Shown here piece by piece: positions 44,601 through 53,492 of a stretch of DNA of 64,000 bases. The position numbers were made by a program, and so were the translations under genes. A model generated the notes under the pieces. That model saw only the letters and a list, made by a program, of their open reading frames with translations. It did no database searches and was not told the origin of the DNA. The DNA is from Natrialba sp. SSL1 (GTDB taxonomy: Archaea > Halobacteriota > Halobacteria > Halobacteriales > Natrialbaceae). Where the stretch lies: positions 310,001-374,000 of the forward strand of contig NZ_MASN01000035.1 in assembly GCF_001861355.1 (NCBI RefSeq), in the 5' to 3' direction. The number at the start of each line of letters is the position of its first letter. The first letter of the stretch is position 1.

Positions 44601-45416
44601 TTAGCGCCCCTCGTACTCCGGCTCTCGATCCTCGAAGAAGGCGCTCACACCCTCTGCGTGGTCGTCGGTCTGGAAGACGATTCCCTGTGCCGTCGCCTCG
44701 TCGGTCAGCGCCTGCTCAAGTGACTTGTCCAGTCCCTCGCCGATGAGCCGTTTCATGTGGCGCATCGCGACCGGTGGCCCGGAGACGATCTTCTCGACGA
44801 ACTCCTCGGCGCGCTCGTCGAACTCGTCGCTCGGATAGACGTGGTTGACCAGCCCGAGGTCGGCGGCGTGATCCGCGCCGATGATGTCTCCGGTCAGGAC
44901 GAGTTCCTGGGCGACGTTTTCGCCGACGATTCGCGGGAGCAGGTACGAGGTGCCGGCGTCGATACTCAGCCCGACCTGCCGGAAGACGAAGCCGAAGGCG
45001 GCGTCTGCGGTCGCGAGTTGCATGTCACACGCGATGGCCAGGTTCGCCCCGGCACCGACAGCCGGGCCGTCGACTAGCGCGATCGTCGGCAGCGGGAACG
45101 AGACGAGTCGCGCCATGAGCTGATTCGTCCGGCGCTCGAGTGCCCGCACGCGCTCGTCGAGTGGCATGTCTCCCTCCAGTCCTTCGATCATCGCCTCGAT
45201 GTCGCCGCCGGCGGAGAACGAACCGCCCGAGCCCTCGATGACGACACAGCGGGCGTCCGCGTAGGACTCGTCGTCTTCGATCGCGTCGAGCGCCTCGGTG
45301 ATTCCTGCGTTGATTTCGCGGGAGAGCGCGTTGCGGCGGTCGGGCTGATCGAGCGTGATCGTCGCGACGTGGCCGTCGTCGCTGGAGTCGAGATGGACGG
45401 CGTCGCCGAGAGTCAT
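44601..45416 (-). CDS. Enoyl-CoA hydratase/isomerase
   Basis: This 271-residue crotonase-fold enzyme hydrates enoyl-CoA (or isomerises it) in acyl-CoA breakdown. GGSFSAGGDIEAMIEGLEG and VDGPAVGAGANLAIACDMQLA give the oxyanion hole (Ala/Gly). The position where hydratases carry the second catalytic Glu reads FRQVGLSIDAGTSYLLPR, with Asp instead of Glu, a feature of some isomerases and other crotonases. So the reaction may not be simple hydration. Its start overlaps the acyl-CoA ligase stop by four bases (ATGA), so the two are translationally coupled. Confidence 0.92.
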   Translation of the reverse strand: MTLGDAVHLDSSDDGHVATITLDQPDRRNALSREINAGITEALDAIEDDESYADARCVVIEGSGGSFSAGGDIEAMIEGLEGDMPLDERVRALERRTNQLMARLVSFPLPTIALVDGPAVGAGANLAIACDMQLATADAAFGFVFRQVGLSIDAGTSYLLPRIVGENVAQELVLTGDIIGADHAADLGLVNHVYPSDEFDERAEEFVEKIVSGPPVAMRHMKRLIGEGLDKSLEQALTDEATAQGIVFQTDDHAEGVSAFFEDREPEYEGR

Positions 45417-47038
45417 TCCTCGGCCTCCGTCTTCGCGTCGGCATCGTCGTCGGCGTCTCCATCAGCCGCTTCAGCGTCCTCCTCGCGTTCACGGAGCTTG
45501 AACTTCTGGACCTTCCCGGTCGTCGTTCGTGGTAGTTCCTCGACGAACTCGACCTCGCGTGGGTGTTTGTACTCCGCGAGATTGGTCAGGCAGTACTGCT
45601 TGAGTTCTTCGGGGGTCGCCTCAGCGTTGGGCGTTGGCACGACGAATGCCTTCACCGTCTCGCCGCGCCGGTCGTCCGGAATGCCCGCGATGGCGGCGTC
45701 GGCCACGTCCTCGTGCTCGAAGAGCAACTCCTCGACCTCGCGCGGGTAGACGTTGTAGCCGCCGGTGACGATCATGTGCTTTTCGCGGTCGACGACGTAG
45801 AAGAAGCCGTCCTCGTCCTGGTAGCCGACGTCGCCGGTGTGGAACCAGGTTCGCCCGTCCGCTTCGGTAAACGCCTCCTCGTTGGCCTCGGGCAGGCCGT
45901 AGTAGCCCTTCATCACGTTCGGCCCGGCGACGACGATCTCGCCCGTAATCTCCGTTAGGTCAACCTCGTCTTCGTCGACTGGGCCTTCCTTGACAGGGTC
46001 CACCTCCTCGAAATCGCGGTCGACGACCATGGAGTCGACGCCGGGAACCGTCTTCCCGATGCTGCCGACGCGTCGGCCCTCGATCGGACTGTTGAAGTGC
46101 GTGATCGGAGCCGTCTCCGTGAGCCCGTACCCCTCGTAGACGTCAGGCTCGTAGAGTTCCTCGAAGCGGCGCAGCACTTCGGTCGGGATGCCGGAACCGC
46201 CGACCCCACAGAGACGAACCGAAGAGAAGTCGAACTCCTCTGCGTTGGGCTGGTTGATCACGTCGTTGTACATCGCCGGCACGCCGTGGAAGATCGTGAT
46301 TCCTTCGTCTGCGACGAGCGAGACGGCCTCCTGCGCGTCCCACTCGGGCATCGGATAGTAACCCGCGCCGTTGAACAGCGCCCCGTTCATCGTGACGGTC
46401 ATCCCGTAGATGTGAAACAGCGGGAGAACGCCCAGTTGCTTGTCGTCCGGACGGATTCCGTCCGGGATCAGCTCTGCCGACGCCTTCGCGTTCGAGGCGA
46501 GGTTGCCGTGGGTGAGCTGGACGCCTTTCGGCTGGCCCGTCGTCCCAGACGTATAGGGCTGGACCGCCACGTCGTCGTCCTCCCGGGCAACGATATCCGG
46601 CGCGCCGCGCTCAAGGAACGACGTGAACTCAGTTGCGCCCTCGGCGTCACCACCCACGCTGACGATGTGCTCGACGCTCGTTTCGTCCCGTACCTCCGTG
46701 ACGAACGGCACGAGATCGGCCAGCGTGACGACCACCTTCGCCTCGCTGTCGCCCAGCAGGTGGCTGATCTCGCGGGCCTTGTACTGCGGATTCATCGGCA
46801 CGACGACGCCGCCGGCGCGCAGCGTCCCGTGGAAGCCGATCAGGAACGGCGGCACGTTCGGCAGGTAGAGCGCAACCCGATCACCCTCGCCCACGCCGCG
46901 GGACTCGAGTGCGGTCGCGAACGCCCCGGTCTGTGCCCAGAACTCCTCGTAGCTGGTGTCGTCCCCCTGAAAGCCGATGGCGGTGTTCGATCCGTGCTCC
47001 TCGACGGCCGCCGCGACGTTCGTGACGAGATTTGTCAT
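45413..47038 (-). CDS. AMP-dependent acyl-CoA ligase (fatty acid or aromatic acid type)
   Basis: This 541-residue ANL-family enzyme activates a carboxylic acid to its acyl-CoA using ATP. Motifs are the P-loop YTSGTTGQPKG, GYGLTETAPITHFNS, TGDVGYQDEDGFFYVVDR and the C-terminal hinge with GGYNVYPREVEELL; the catalytic Lys is in RTTTGKVQK. The C-terminus adds an acidic Glu/Asp/Ala tail. The adjacent, overlapping hydratase suggests activation plus beta-oxidation of the same acid, whose chain length is unknown. The start is ATG 47038. Confidence 0.94.
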   Translation of the reverse strand: MTNLVTNVAAAVEEHGSNTAIGFQGDDTSYEEFWAQTGAFATALESRGVGEGDRVALYLPNVPPFLIGFHGTLRAGGVVVPMNPQYKAREISHLLGDSEAKVVVTLADLVPFVTEVRDETSVEHIVSVGGDAEGATEFTSFLERGAPDIVAREDDDVAVQPYTSGTTGQPKGVQLTHGNLASNAKASAELIPDGIRPDDKQLGVLPLFHIYGMTVTMNGALFNGAGYYPMPEWDAQEAVSLVADEGITIFHGVPAMYNDVINQPNAEEFDFSSVRLCGVGGSGIPTEVLRRFEELYEPDVYEGYGLTETAPITHFNSPIEGRRVGSIGKTVPGVDSMVVDRDFEEVDPVKEGPVDEDEVDLTEITGEIVVAGPNVMKGYYGLPEANEEAFTEADGRTWFHTGDVGYQDEDGFFYVVDREKHMIVTGGYNVYPREVEELLFEHEDVADAAIAGIPDDRRGETVKAFVVPTPNAEATPEELKQYCLTNLAEYKHPREVEFVEELPRTTTGKVQKFKLREREEDAEAADGDADDDADAKTEAEE

Positions 47039-47064
47039 GTACCGAGCGATACGTTGTCGCGTGG

Positions 47065-47091
47065 CATAAAAAATATTTACATTGTTTAAAC
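47065..47091 (-). promoter_or_regulatory. Promoter region of the acyl-CoA ligase operon
   Basis: A T-rich TATA-like element (47065-47076, minus strand) lies about 28-36 bases before the ligase ATG. The perfect 8-bp palindrome GTTTAAAC (47084-47091) sits immediately upstream, where a regulator or BRE-overlapping repressor could bind. Confidence 0.5.
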
Positions 47092-47180
47092 TGTATGCAC
47101 GGCTCCCTTCCGACGTAATCGACAGCAGTGCTAGAGCCAGCCCTCACCCGATCGGTGATTGTCAACGTCCCACAGCCACG

Positions 47181-47190
47181 CTTATTTCAA
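47181..47190 (+). promoter_or_regulatory. TATA-like box of the methyltransferase gene
   Basis: CTTATTTCAA lies 23-32 bases before the ATG at 47213, supporting that start. Confidence 0.5.
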
Positions 47191-47212
47191 TCGGCAAAAA
47201 TGTCGAGTCGTA

Positions 47213-48112
47213 ATGGCGGATTTGAGGGACACGATCGAGGAAACGCAGGCGTTCTACGACGAGTACGGGACTGACGAGTGGGATCGACTCGCGACAGGAA
47301 TCGATGGAGCACTCGAGTTCAGCGAGACTGTCGACACGCTCGCGTCGACCCTGCCGTCGTCCGGGCGGGTGCTCGACGCCGGCGGTGGTGCGGGAAGATA
47401 CAGCCGGTGGCTCGCAGCGCGAGGGCACGACGTGACGCTGCTTGACCTCAGTCGCGGCCAGCTATCGGTCGCGGTTGATCGGTTCGGCGACGCTGACATC
47501 GATGGCGACGGCGATAGCGGTGTCGATGCTGATACTGCTGCTAGCGTTGACACTGTGTCCACCGTCTCACCCGTTCAGGGATCGATCACCGACCTCGGGT
47601 TGCCAGCAAACACGTTCGACGCGGTGTGCTGTCTCGGCGGACCGCTGTCGCACCTGCTGGACGAGGGTGACCGAGTACAGGCCGTTCGGGAACTGCGCCG
47701 CGTGGCGAAGCCAAACGCACAGGTCGTCGTCTCCGTCATGGGACTCCTCGGTGCCGTCCAGCTCTATCTCCTGTCGGGACACAACGTCGCAGCGTTGCCG
47801 AATCTTCTCAAGCACGGCGACTACGATTCGGCGCTCCTCAAGCGCCACGGCTACGAGAACGAGTTCACCGCGACGCACTTCTTTCGTCGGGACGAACTCG
47901 AGTCCCTGCTCGCAACAGCGGGGATCCAGGTCGAGACCGTCCGCGGGCTGGAAGGACTTGCCTCGCCATTTCACGCGGATCACATCCAGCAAGTTGGCGG
48001 TGAGCTAACCGACGACGAGCGCCAGGCACTCACGGACGTCGTGGCGCGAACCAACGACGATCCGATCGTCGCGGATCTCTCGATTCACATGCTCGCCGTC
48101 GGTCGAGCCTGA
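47213..48112 (+). CDS. Class I SAM-dependent methyltransferase
   Basis: This 299-residue protein has the SAM-binding motif VLDAGGGAGRYSRWLAARG (about residues 49-67), acidic loop VTLLDLSRGQL, and post-motif FDAVCCLGGPLSHLLD. An acidic Asp/Gly/Val insert (about 90-115, in DADIDGDGDSG) interrupts the Rossmann fold between strands. The C-terminal part contains FFRRDELESLLATAGIQVETVRGL, typical of Methyltransf_11-like enzymes. The methyl acceptor is unknown. It is divergent from the ligase operon. Confidence 0.87.
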   Translation: MADLRDTIEETQAFYDEYGTDEWDRLATGIDGALEFSETVDTLASTLPSSGRVLDAGGGAGRYSRWLAARGHDVTLLDLSRGQLSVAVDRFGDADIDGDGDSGVDADTAASVDTVSTVSPVQGSITDLGLPANTFDAVCCLGGPLSHLLDEGDRVQAVRELRRVAKPNAQVVVSVMGLLGAVQLYLLSGHNVAALPNLLKHGDYDSALLKRHGYENEFTATHFFRRDELESLLATAGIQVETVRGLEGLASPFHADHIQQVGGELTDDERQALTDVVARTNDDPIVADLSIHMLAVGRA

Positions 48113-48171
48113 GAGTGACAATACCGACGCCAGCGTCACACCCAAGACTGACGCCAGCAGCGGAACGATTG

Positions 48172-48178
48172 TTTTTAC
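48172..48178 (+). promoter_or_regulatory. T-rich TATA-like element of the universal stress protein gene
   Basis: TTTTTAC lies 33-39 bases upstream of the ATG at 48211. Confidence 0.4.
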
Positions 48179-48210
48179 GTCAGTACGCCCAACGACACCT
48201 ATCCAGAGCA

Positions 48211-48834
48211 ATGTATCAGGACGTCCTCATCCCAACTGACGGGAGCGACGGAACTCGCCGCTCGATCGCACACGGACTCACCATCGCCGAACAGTTCGAC
48301 GCACGGGTCCACGCACTCTCGGTCGTCCCCGAAGGACCGCTCGGCACGCTCGAGAGCGAGGAAGCAACGCCGACGGCGCACCACGCGGTCGACCACGTCG
48401 CTGCCGAAGCCGCACACGCCGGCATCGAGGCGACAACCGCAGTCGAGAACGGCGTTCCACACGAGGTCATACTCGAGTACGCCGACGAGCACGATGTCGA
48501 CATGATCGTCATGGGCACCCAGGGCCGAACGGGACTCGACCGGGTACTCGTCGGCAGCGTCACGGAGCGAGTCGTCCGCATGGCGGAGATGCCGATTGTG
48601 ACGGTTCGCGCGACCGATGAAATGCAGCTAACGGATGTCGAGGACGCCGAAGCACGCGCACGCGAACAGGCTACTGAGGAGGGCTACGTCGTCGACGAAC
48701 TCGCCGCCGAGCCCCGTCGAACCAGTGCGGCCTGGTACTTCCAGTTCGAAACGCCGGAGACGGACGACCCCGTTCGACTCAGCGTCGACGCCGTTTCGGG
48801 TGACGTCCGGACCGTTACGGAGCCAGCGCCGTAG
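48211..48834 (+). CDS. Universal stress protein (UspA) with an extra C-terminal domain
   Basis: This 207-residue protein has an N-terminal Usp domain (about residues 1-140) with the strand MYQDVLIPTDGSDG and the ATP-binding motif GTQGRTGLDRVLVGSVTERV (G-2x-G-9x-G(S/T)). The last 70 residues (EAEARAREQATEEGYVVDE and YFQFETPETDDPVRLSVDAVSGDV) form an additional alpha/beta-type domain not normally present in UspA. Usp proteins bind ATP and are involved in stress survival; the exact role is unknown. Start ATG 48211. Confidence 0.9.
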   Translation: MYQDVLIPTDGSDGTRRSIAHGLTIAEQFDARVHALSVVPEGPLGTLESEEATPTAHHAVDHVAAEAAHAGIEATTAVENGVPHEVILEYADEHDVDMIVMGTQGRTGLDRVLVGSVTERVVRMAEMPIVTVRATDEMQLTDVEDAEARAREQATEEGYVVDELAAEPRRTSAAWYFQFETPETDDPVRLSVDAVSGDVRTVTEPAP

Positions 48835-48978
48835 CTGCGTGTTCGAGGGGCTGGGACTGCCACTGCCACCATATCCAGCGAATATCGCACAGACTAACTC
48901 TCCTCCCGAAACGGATTCGAACAGCGGCCGAACACGTTCGGATACAGTTGCTTTGTTCCTGACGGCCTGTACTCGAGT

Positions 48979-49446
48979 ATGACTGCCGACGCGCCCACTG
49001 ACGACAGTGCCAGTGCCAGTCCCAGTTCACCGCCAGTCGATGATGGCCCAGAGTCGGATACAAGGGCTGGCACGGAGACGACCACCGTCACCGTCCGCTG
49101 CACCGGCCACGTCAGAACCGCTCTTGGAACACACGAACTCGAGTACACCTTCCAGGGAACGCGACTCCGCGAGTTCCTCGAGTCGTTCTTCGACGAGTTC
49201 GAAGCACACGACCTCGAGCCGATGCTGATCGCCGAAACAGAAGCCGACGCCACCGCACGCGGTTGGGCACCGGTCCCCGACGAGTTGCCGGGCACCTGGC
49301 GAAAGAATCCCGAAGGCGAGCAGACGCGGCCCTACGCGCGGGTCTGTATCAACGGTCGGTTCAACGAACACGACGCGGGGTTCGATACGGAACTCGAAAA
49401 CGGCGACCGAGTCGCGCTGGTCTATCCGTTCATGTTCTGCTGCTGA
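48979..49446 (+). CDS. MoaD/ThiS-like beta-grasp protein ending in Cys-Cys
   Basis: This 155-residue protein has a Ser/Pro/Asp-rich tail (about residues 1-35) and then a ubiquitin-like beta-grasp domain (TVTVRCTGHVRTALGTHELEYTF; FLESFFDEFEAH; RVCINGRFNEHDAGFDTELENGDRVALVYPF). MoaD, ThiS and SAMP proteins end in Gly-Gly, which is adenylated and carries sulfur or is conjugated. Here the last residues are FMFCC. The protein may therefore carry sulfur on Cys, act as a scaffold, or bind a metal. It is monocistronic and just upstream, on the opposite strand, of pccA. The palindrome ACTCGAGT directly abuts the ATG. Confidence 0.75.
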   Translation: MTADAPTDDSASASPSSPPVDDGPESDTRAGTETTTVTVRCTGHVRTALGTHELEYTFQGTRLREFLESFFDEFEAHDLEPMLIAETEADATARGWAPVPDELPGTWRKNPEGEQTRPYARVCINGRFNEHDAGFDTELENGDRVALVYPFMFCC

Positions 49447-49464
49447 GCGCGCTGGCGCTCGGCG

Positions 49465-51300
49465 TTATTCCAGAACGACCAGCGTATCGCCCATGTCAAC
49501 GCTCTGTTCTTCCTCGACGGCAATCTCGGTGACGGTGCCGCCGCGGGAGGCCACGATATCGTTCTCCATCTTCATCGCCTCGAGGACGACTAGCACGTCT
49601 CCCGCTGCGACCTCGTCGCCCTCCTCGACGGCAACATCCAGAATCGTCCCCTGCATTTCAGCGTCGACGGTCTCGCCGTCGCCGGCGATCTCGTCGTCAC
49701 CGCCGCTGTCGCCGCCAGCCGGCTGTGGCGGGCCGGACGCGCCGCTTGCTTCGATGTCACCGACCGGAACCGCCGGCGCGCCGTGCTCCTCGAGTTCGAC
49801 CTCGAAGCGCTTGCCGTTGACCTCGACGGTGAACTCGCGTTCGACGGATTCCTCGTCGTCGCTGGCACCGCTGCCGGTGTCGCCGCCCCACTGCTCCTGG
49901 GCCTCCTCGATCCGACTCTCGTCGAGTTCGTCGTCGAGGTACTTCGTCGTGTGCGTGCTCGCGACGAACTCCTCGTCGGTCAGCATCAGCCGGTGGAACG
50001 GGATAATCGTCGGAATCCCCTCGATCTCATACTCACTCAGGGCACGCAGCGAGCGGTCGATACACTCATCGCGGTCCTCGCCCCAGACGATCAGCTTTGC
50101 AATCATCGAGTCGTAATCGGTGACGAGCTCGTCACCCTGCCGGAGCGCGTCGTCCATTCGGACGCCGACGCCGCCCGGTGGATCGTACGTCTCGAGTGTG
50201 CCGCCGGTCGCGGGGGCGAAGTCCTCGGCCGCGTTCTCGGCGTTGATTCGGAACTCCATCGCGTGGCCGTCGATGTCGACCGCCTCCTGTGCGAAGTCGA
50301 CTTCCTCGCCCGCCGCGATCTGAATCTGGCGTTTGACGATGTCGATGCCCGTGATTTCCTCGGTGACCGTGTGCTCGACCTGGATTCGCGTGTTGACCTC
50401 GAGGAAGTAGAAGTTCGCATCGGGACCGAGGGGCTCGTCGGGGCCGCGTCCGGATTCTTCCTCGACGAGGAACTCGACGGTGCCGGCGTTGGTGTAGTCC
50501 GCAGCGGCGACCCCGCGGCGGGCGGCCTCGCCGATCTCCTCGCGCAGCTCGTCGGAGAGGGCTGCGGATGGGCCTTCCTCGATGACCTTCTGGTGGCGGC
50601 GCTGGAGCGAACAGTCGCGCTCACCGAGGTGGCGGACGTTGCCGTGTTCGTCCGCGAGAATCTGGATCTCGATGTGGCGGGGCTGTTCGAGGTAGCGCTC
50701 CAGATAGACAGAGTCGTTGTCGAAGTAGGCCTCGCCCTCGCGCTTTGCGCTCTCGAGTTGGTCTTCGATCTCGCTTTCGTCCCCGACAACCTTCATCCCG
50801 CGGCCACCGCCGCCACCTTCGGCCTTGATGGCGATCGGGTAGCCGTGTTCTTCTCCGAAGGCCGCGACCTCCTCGGGGTCGGTGACGGGGTCCGTGGTTC
50901 CGGGAACGATCGGTACCGCCGCCTCGTCCATGATCTGGCGGGCCTTCGTCTTCTCGCCGAGCGATTCCATGGCGTCGCTGGACGGGCCGATCCAGGTGAT
51001 CCCCTCGGCTGCCTCGACCTTGCTCGCGAACTCCGCGTTCTCCGCGAGGAAACCGTAGCCGGGGTGGATCGCGTCGGCGTCTGCTTTCTGTGCAGCCTCG
51101 ATGACGGCCTCGTGATCGAGATACGAATCCGCCGCGCGAGCGGGACCGACGTTGTACGCCTCGTCGGCGTACCGGACGTGTCCCGAGTCCTTGTCAGCCT
51201 CAGAGTAGATCGCAACAGTCCCGACGTTCAACTCCTCGCACGCCCGCATCACGCGAACGGCGATCTCGCCGCGGTTCGCCACGAGAACCTTCCTGAACAT
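49465..51300 (-). CDS. pccA: Acetyl-/propionyl-CoA carboxylase, biotin carboxylase plus biotin carrier subunit
   Basis: This 611-residue subunit carboxylates biotin with ATP and bicarbonate and carries it. The biotin carboxylase domain (1-450) has [30 protein letters not shown], and [20 protein letters not shown]. After a linker, the C-terminal BCCP domain carries the biotin site EAMKMEN (target Lys) near residue 580. In Haloferax mediterranei the same arrangement, with PccX and PccB, forms propionyl-CoA carboxylase; the same is inferred here. Transcribed last of pccB-pccX-pccA, after a 117-bp gap that holds a (TG) run. Confidence 0.94.
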   Translation of the reverse strand: MFRKVLVANRGEIAVRVMRACEELNVGTVAIYSEADKDSGHVRYADEAYNVGPARAADSYLDHEAVIEAAQKADADAIHPGYGFLAENAEFASKVEAAEGITWIGPSSDAMESLGEKTKARQIMDEAAVPIVPGTTDPVTDPEEVAAFGEEHGYPIAIKAEGGGGGRGMKVVGDESEIEDQLESAKREGEAYFDNDSVYLERYLEQPRHIEIQILADEHGNVRHLGERDCSLQRRHQKVIEEGPSAALSDELREEIGEAARRGVAAADYTNAGTVEFLVEEESGRGPDEPLGPDANFYFLEVNTRIQVEHTVTEEITGIDIVKRQIQIAAGEEVDFAQEAVDIDGHAMEFRINAENAAEDFAPATGGTLETYDPPGGVGVRMDDALRQGDELVTDYDSMIAKLIVWGEDRDECIDRSLRALSEYEIEGIPTIIPFHRLMLTDEEFVASTHTTKYLDDELDESRIEEAQEQWGGDTGSGASDDEESVEREFTVEVNGKRFEVELEEHGAPAVPVGDIEASGASGPPQPAGGDSGGDDEIAGDGETVDAEMQGTILDVAVEEGDEVAAGDVLVVLEAMKMENDIVASRGGTVTEIAVEEEQSVDMGDTLVVLE

Positions 51301-51417
51301 TCCTGTGGGAACGGTTGCGGGGGCACTACCTTACTTTTTCGCAACGAGGCGAGAATCAGTTCGCCGTCGCCGAAATGCGCGTGAAGATGTGTGTGTGTGT
51401 GTCGCGGGCAGCCGTAC

Positions 51418-51789
51418 TCAGAACCGATCCGTCCGACCCGCTGCCGTCCACGCATCCGTCGGTGCCGACTTCGGAACGCGAACGTCGTCGCCCTGCTGGG
51501 CCCGTACACGGCCCGCGAACGACCAGCGCTTGCCATCCCACGTCTCCTCGGTCTGGGCCGCCGCTGCAGCGGCTGCTCGCGCCTGATCGTGGAGGTGTGC
51601 CCCGATTGCAGCGACGATGGCCGCCGCCTCCTCGTCGTCCGCATCGGCAGGTAACTCGAGTTCGACGCCGGACGGAAGGGAGCCGTCGTTCGCTGACGGT
51701 GACGGGGTACCGGTTTCGGACGAGCCGTCCTCCGCCGGGGCCTGTGCGACGGCGTCGCCCGTTTCGGCGTCGGAGTGCTGTGCGGTCAT
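51418..51789 (-). CDS. pccX: Propionyl-CoA carboxylase small accessory subunit (PccX/epsilon-like)
   Basis: This 123-residue protein has a low-complexity Ala/Ser/Pro N-terminus (about 40 residues). A conserved C-terminal region follows, with an Ala-rich helix and [26 protein letters not shown], the mark of acyl-CoA carboxylase epsilon-type subunits. In Haloferax mediterranei PccX is needed for propionyl-CoA carboxylase activity. The ATG lies one base after the pccB stop codon, so the two are almost certainly co-translated. Confidence 0.87.
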   Translation of the reverse strand: MTAQHSDAETGDAVAQAPAEDGSSETGTPSPSANDGSLPSGVELELPADADDEEAAAIVAAIGAHLHDQARAAAAAAAQTEETWDGKRWSFAGRVRAQQGDDVRVPKSAPTDAWTAAGRTDRF

Positions 51790-51790
51790 G

Positions 51791-53341
51791 CTAGAGCGGA
51801 ATGTTGCCGTGTTTCTTGTCCGGGTTCTGTTCGCGCTTGGTTTCGAGCATCTCGAGGTCGGCGATCAGTCGCGGACGGGTTTCGGTTGGGACGATCACGT
51901 CGTCGAGGAAGCCCTTGTCCGTCGCGGTGTAGGGGTTCGCGAACTCCTCGCGGTACTCGTCGATGAGTTCCTCGCGGAGTTCGTCGGGGTTCTCAGCCTC
52001 GGCGAGTTCCTCGCGGTAGAGGATGTTGACTGCACCCTTCGGCCCCATGACGGCGATTTCGGCAGTCGGCCAGGCGTAGTTGACGTCCGCGCCGAGGTTC
52101 TTCGAGGCCATGACACAGTAGGCACCGCCGTATGCCTTCCGAGTGATCACCGTTAGGAGGGGAACGGTGGCTTCCGCGTACGCGTAGAGGAGTTTCGCGC
52201 CGTGGCGGATGATCCCGCGGTGTTCCTGTTCCGTTCCGGGCATGTAGCCGGGCACGTCGACGAAGGTGACGATCGGGATGTTGAACGAATCACAGAAGCG
52301 GACGAACCGCGATCCCTTCATCGAGGCGTCGACGGTGAGCGTGCCGGCGTTAACTCGTGGCTGATTCGCAACGAGGCCGACGGAGCGGCCGTCGAGACGG
52401 CCGAAGCCGACGACGATATTCTGCGCGAAGTTTTCGGCAACTTCGAAGAACGAGCCCTCGTCGACGACCGAGTCGATCACGTTCGTCATGTCGTAGGGCT
52501 TCTGCGGGTTGTCCGGCACGATCGAGGTCAGCGCGTCGTCACGTCGGTCCGGATCGTCCCACGGGTCGACCCGCGGCGGATCCTCGACGTTGTTCTGTGG
52601 GAGGTAGGACAGAAGCCGCTTGATATCGTCCAGTGCCTGTTCTTCCGACTCGCAGGCGAACTGGGCGACGCCGGTCTTGTCGGCGTGGGTCATCGCCCCA
52701 CCGAGCTCCTCGTGGGTGACGTCCTCGCCGGTGACGGTCTTGGTGACCCCGGGTCCGGTGATGTACATATGGCTCGTGTCCTTCACCATGAAGATGAAGT
52801 CCGTAATTGCGGGCGAGTACACTGCACCGCCGGCACACGGCCCCATTGTCGCGGAAACCTGGGGAATGACACCGCTCGCTTCCTGATTCCGGCGGAAGAT
52901 TTCGGTGTAGCCGGCGAGGCTCTTGACACCCTCCTGAATGCGAGCGCCGGCGGAGTCGTTGAGCCCGATGACGGGTGCACCGACCTCCATCGCCATGTCC
53001 ATAACCTTACAGACCTTCTCGGCGAAAACCTCGCCGAGCGAGCCGCCGAAGACGGTGAAGTCGTGTGCGAAGACGAAGACGGTTCGGCCGTTTACCTCGC
53101 CGTAGCCGGTGACGACGCCGTCGCCCCGGATCTTCTTTTCGTCCATGCCGAACTGGCGAGTCTGGTGGGTCCGAAGCTGATCGAATTCGGTGAACGTCCC
53201 CTCGTCGAGGAAGTAGTCGATCCGCTCGCGAGCGGTCATCTTCCCTTTATCGTGTTGCTTCTCGATCCGTGCTTCGCCACCGCCGAGGCGTGCCTCCTCG
53301 CGCAACTCCTCGAGTTCGTCGATCCGCTCGTCCATCGTCAT
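51791..53341 (-). CDS. pccB: Propionyl-CoA carboxylase carboxyltransferase subunit
   Basis: This 516-residue subunit transfers the carboxyl group from biotin to propionyl-CoA, making methylmalonyl-CoA. Both crotonase-like halves are present: GFDD-type start ([34 protein letters not shown]), the oxyanion segment ([17 protein letters not shown]) and a second ([18 protein letters not shown]). The ATG at 53341 (MTMDERIDE) is chosen; a longer frame to 53416 has no family match. First gene of the pcc operon, divergent from the NSS transporter. Confidence 0.95.
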   Translation of the reverse strand: MTMDERIDELEELREEARLGGGEARIEKQHDKGKMTARERIDYFLDEGTFTEFDQLRTHQTRQFGMDEKKIRGDGVVTGYGEVNGRTVFVFAHDFTVFGGSLGEVFAEKVCKVMDMAMEVGAPVIGLNDSAGARIQEGVKSLAGYTEIFRRNQEASGVIPQVSATMGPCAGGAVYSPAITDFIFMVKDTSHMYITGPGVTKTVTGEDVTHEELGGAMTHADKTGVAQFACESEEQALDDIKRLLSYLPQNNVEDPPRVDPWDDPDRRDDALTSIVPDNPQKPYDMTNVIDSVVDEGSFFEVAENFAQNIVVGFGRLDGRSVGLVANQPRVNAGTLTVDASMKGSRFVRFCDSFNIPIVTFVDVPGYMPGTEQEHRGIIRHGAKLLYAYAEATVPLLTVITRKAYGGAYCVMASKNLGADVNYAWPTAEIAVMGPKGAVNILYREELAEAENPDELREELIDEYREEFANPYTATDKGFLDDVIVPTETRPRLIADLEMLETKREQNPDKKHGNIPL

Positions 53342-53460
53342 GCAGGAAACACCCCGCTCAGATTCATACGCCGTTGTGCGAGGACCAATAGGAAAAGGAT
53401 TCCGTAACTCCATCACGATTAATAGACAATTCAGTGATGAATAAGGACAGCCACGGAAAG

Positions 53461-53470
53461 TTATATATAA
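53461..53470 (+). promoter_or_regulatory. Strong TATA box of the NSS transporter
   Basis: TTATATATAA lies 23-32 bases before the ATG at 53493, the best TATA match in the window. Confidence 0.65.
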
Positions 53471-53492
53471 GTCCTATTTAAACAGCGTAGTC

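Noticed and set aside
42587-44746. 719-codon plus-strand frame opposite the M20 hydrolase
   Set aside because: It is an antisense artefact spanning several genes and unrelated sequence, rich in Arg and Cys.
51388-51402. (TG) dinucleotide run between pccX and pccA
   Set aside because: It is too short (15 nt) and lies in a spacer without other features; possible slippage site but no evidence of function.
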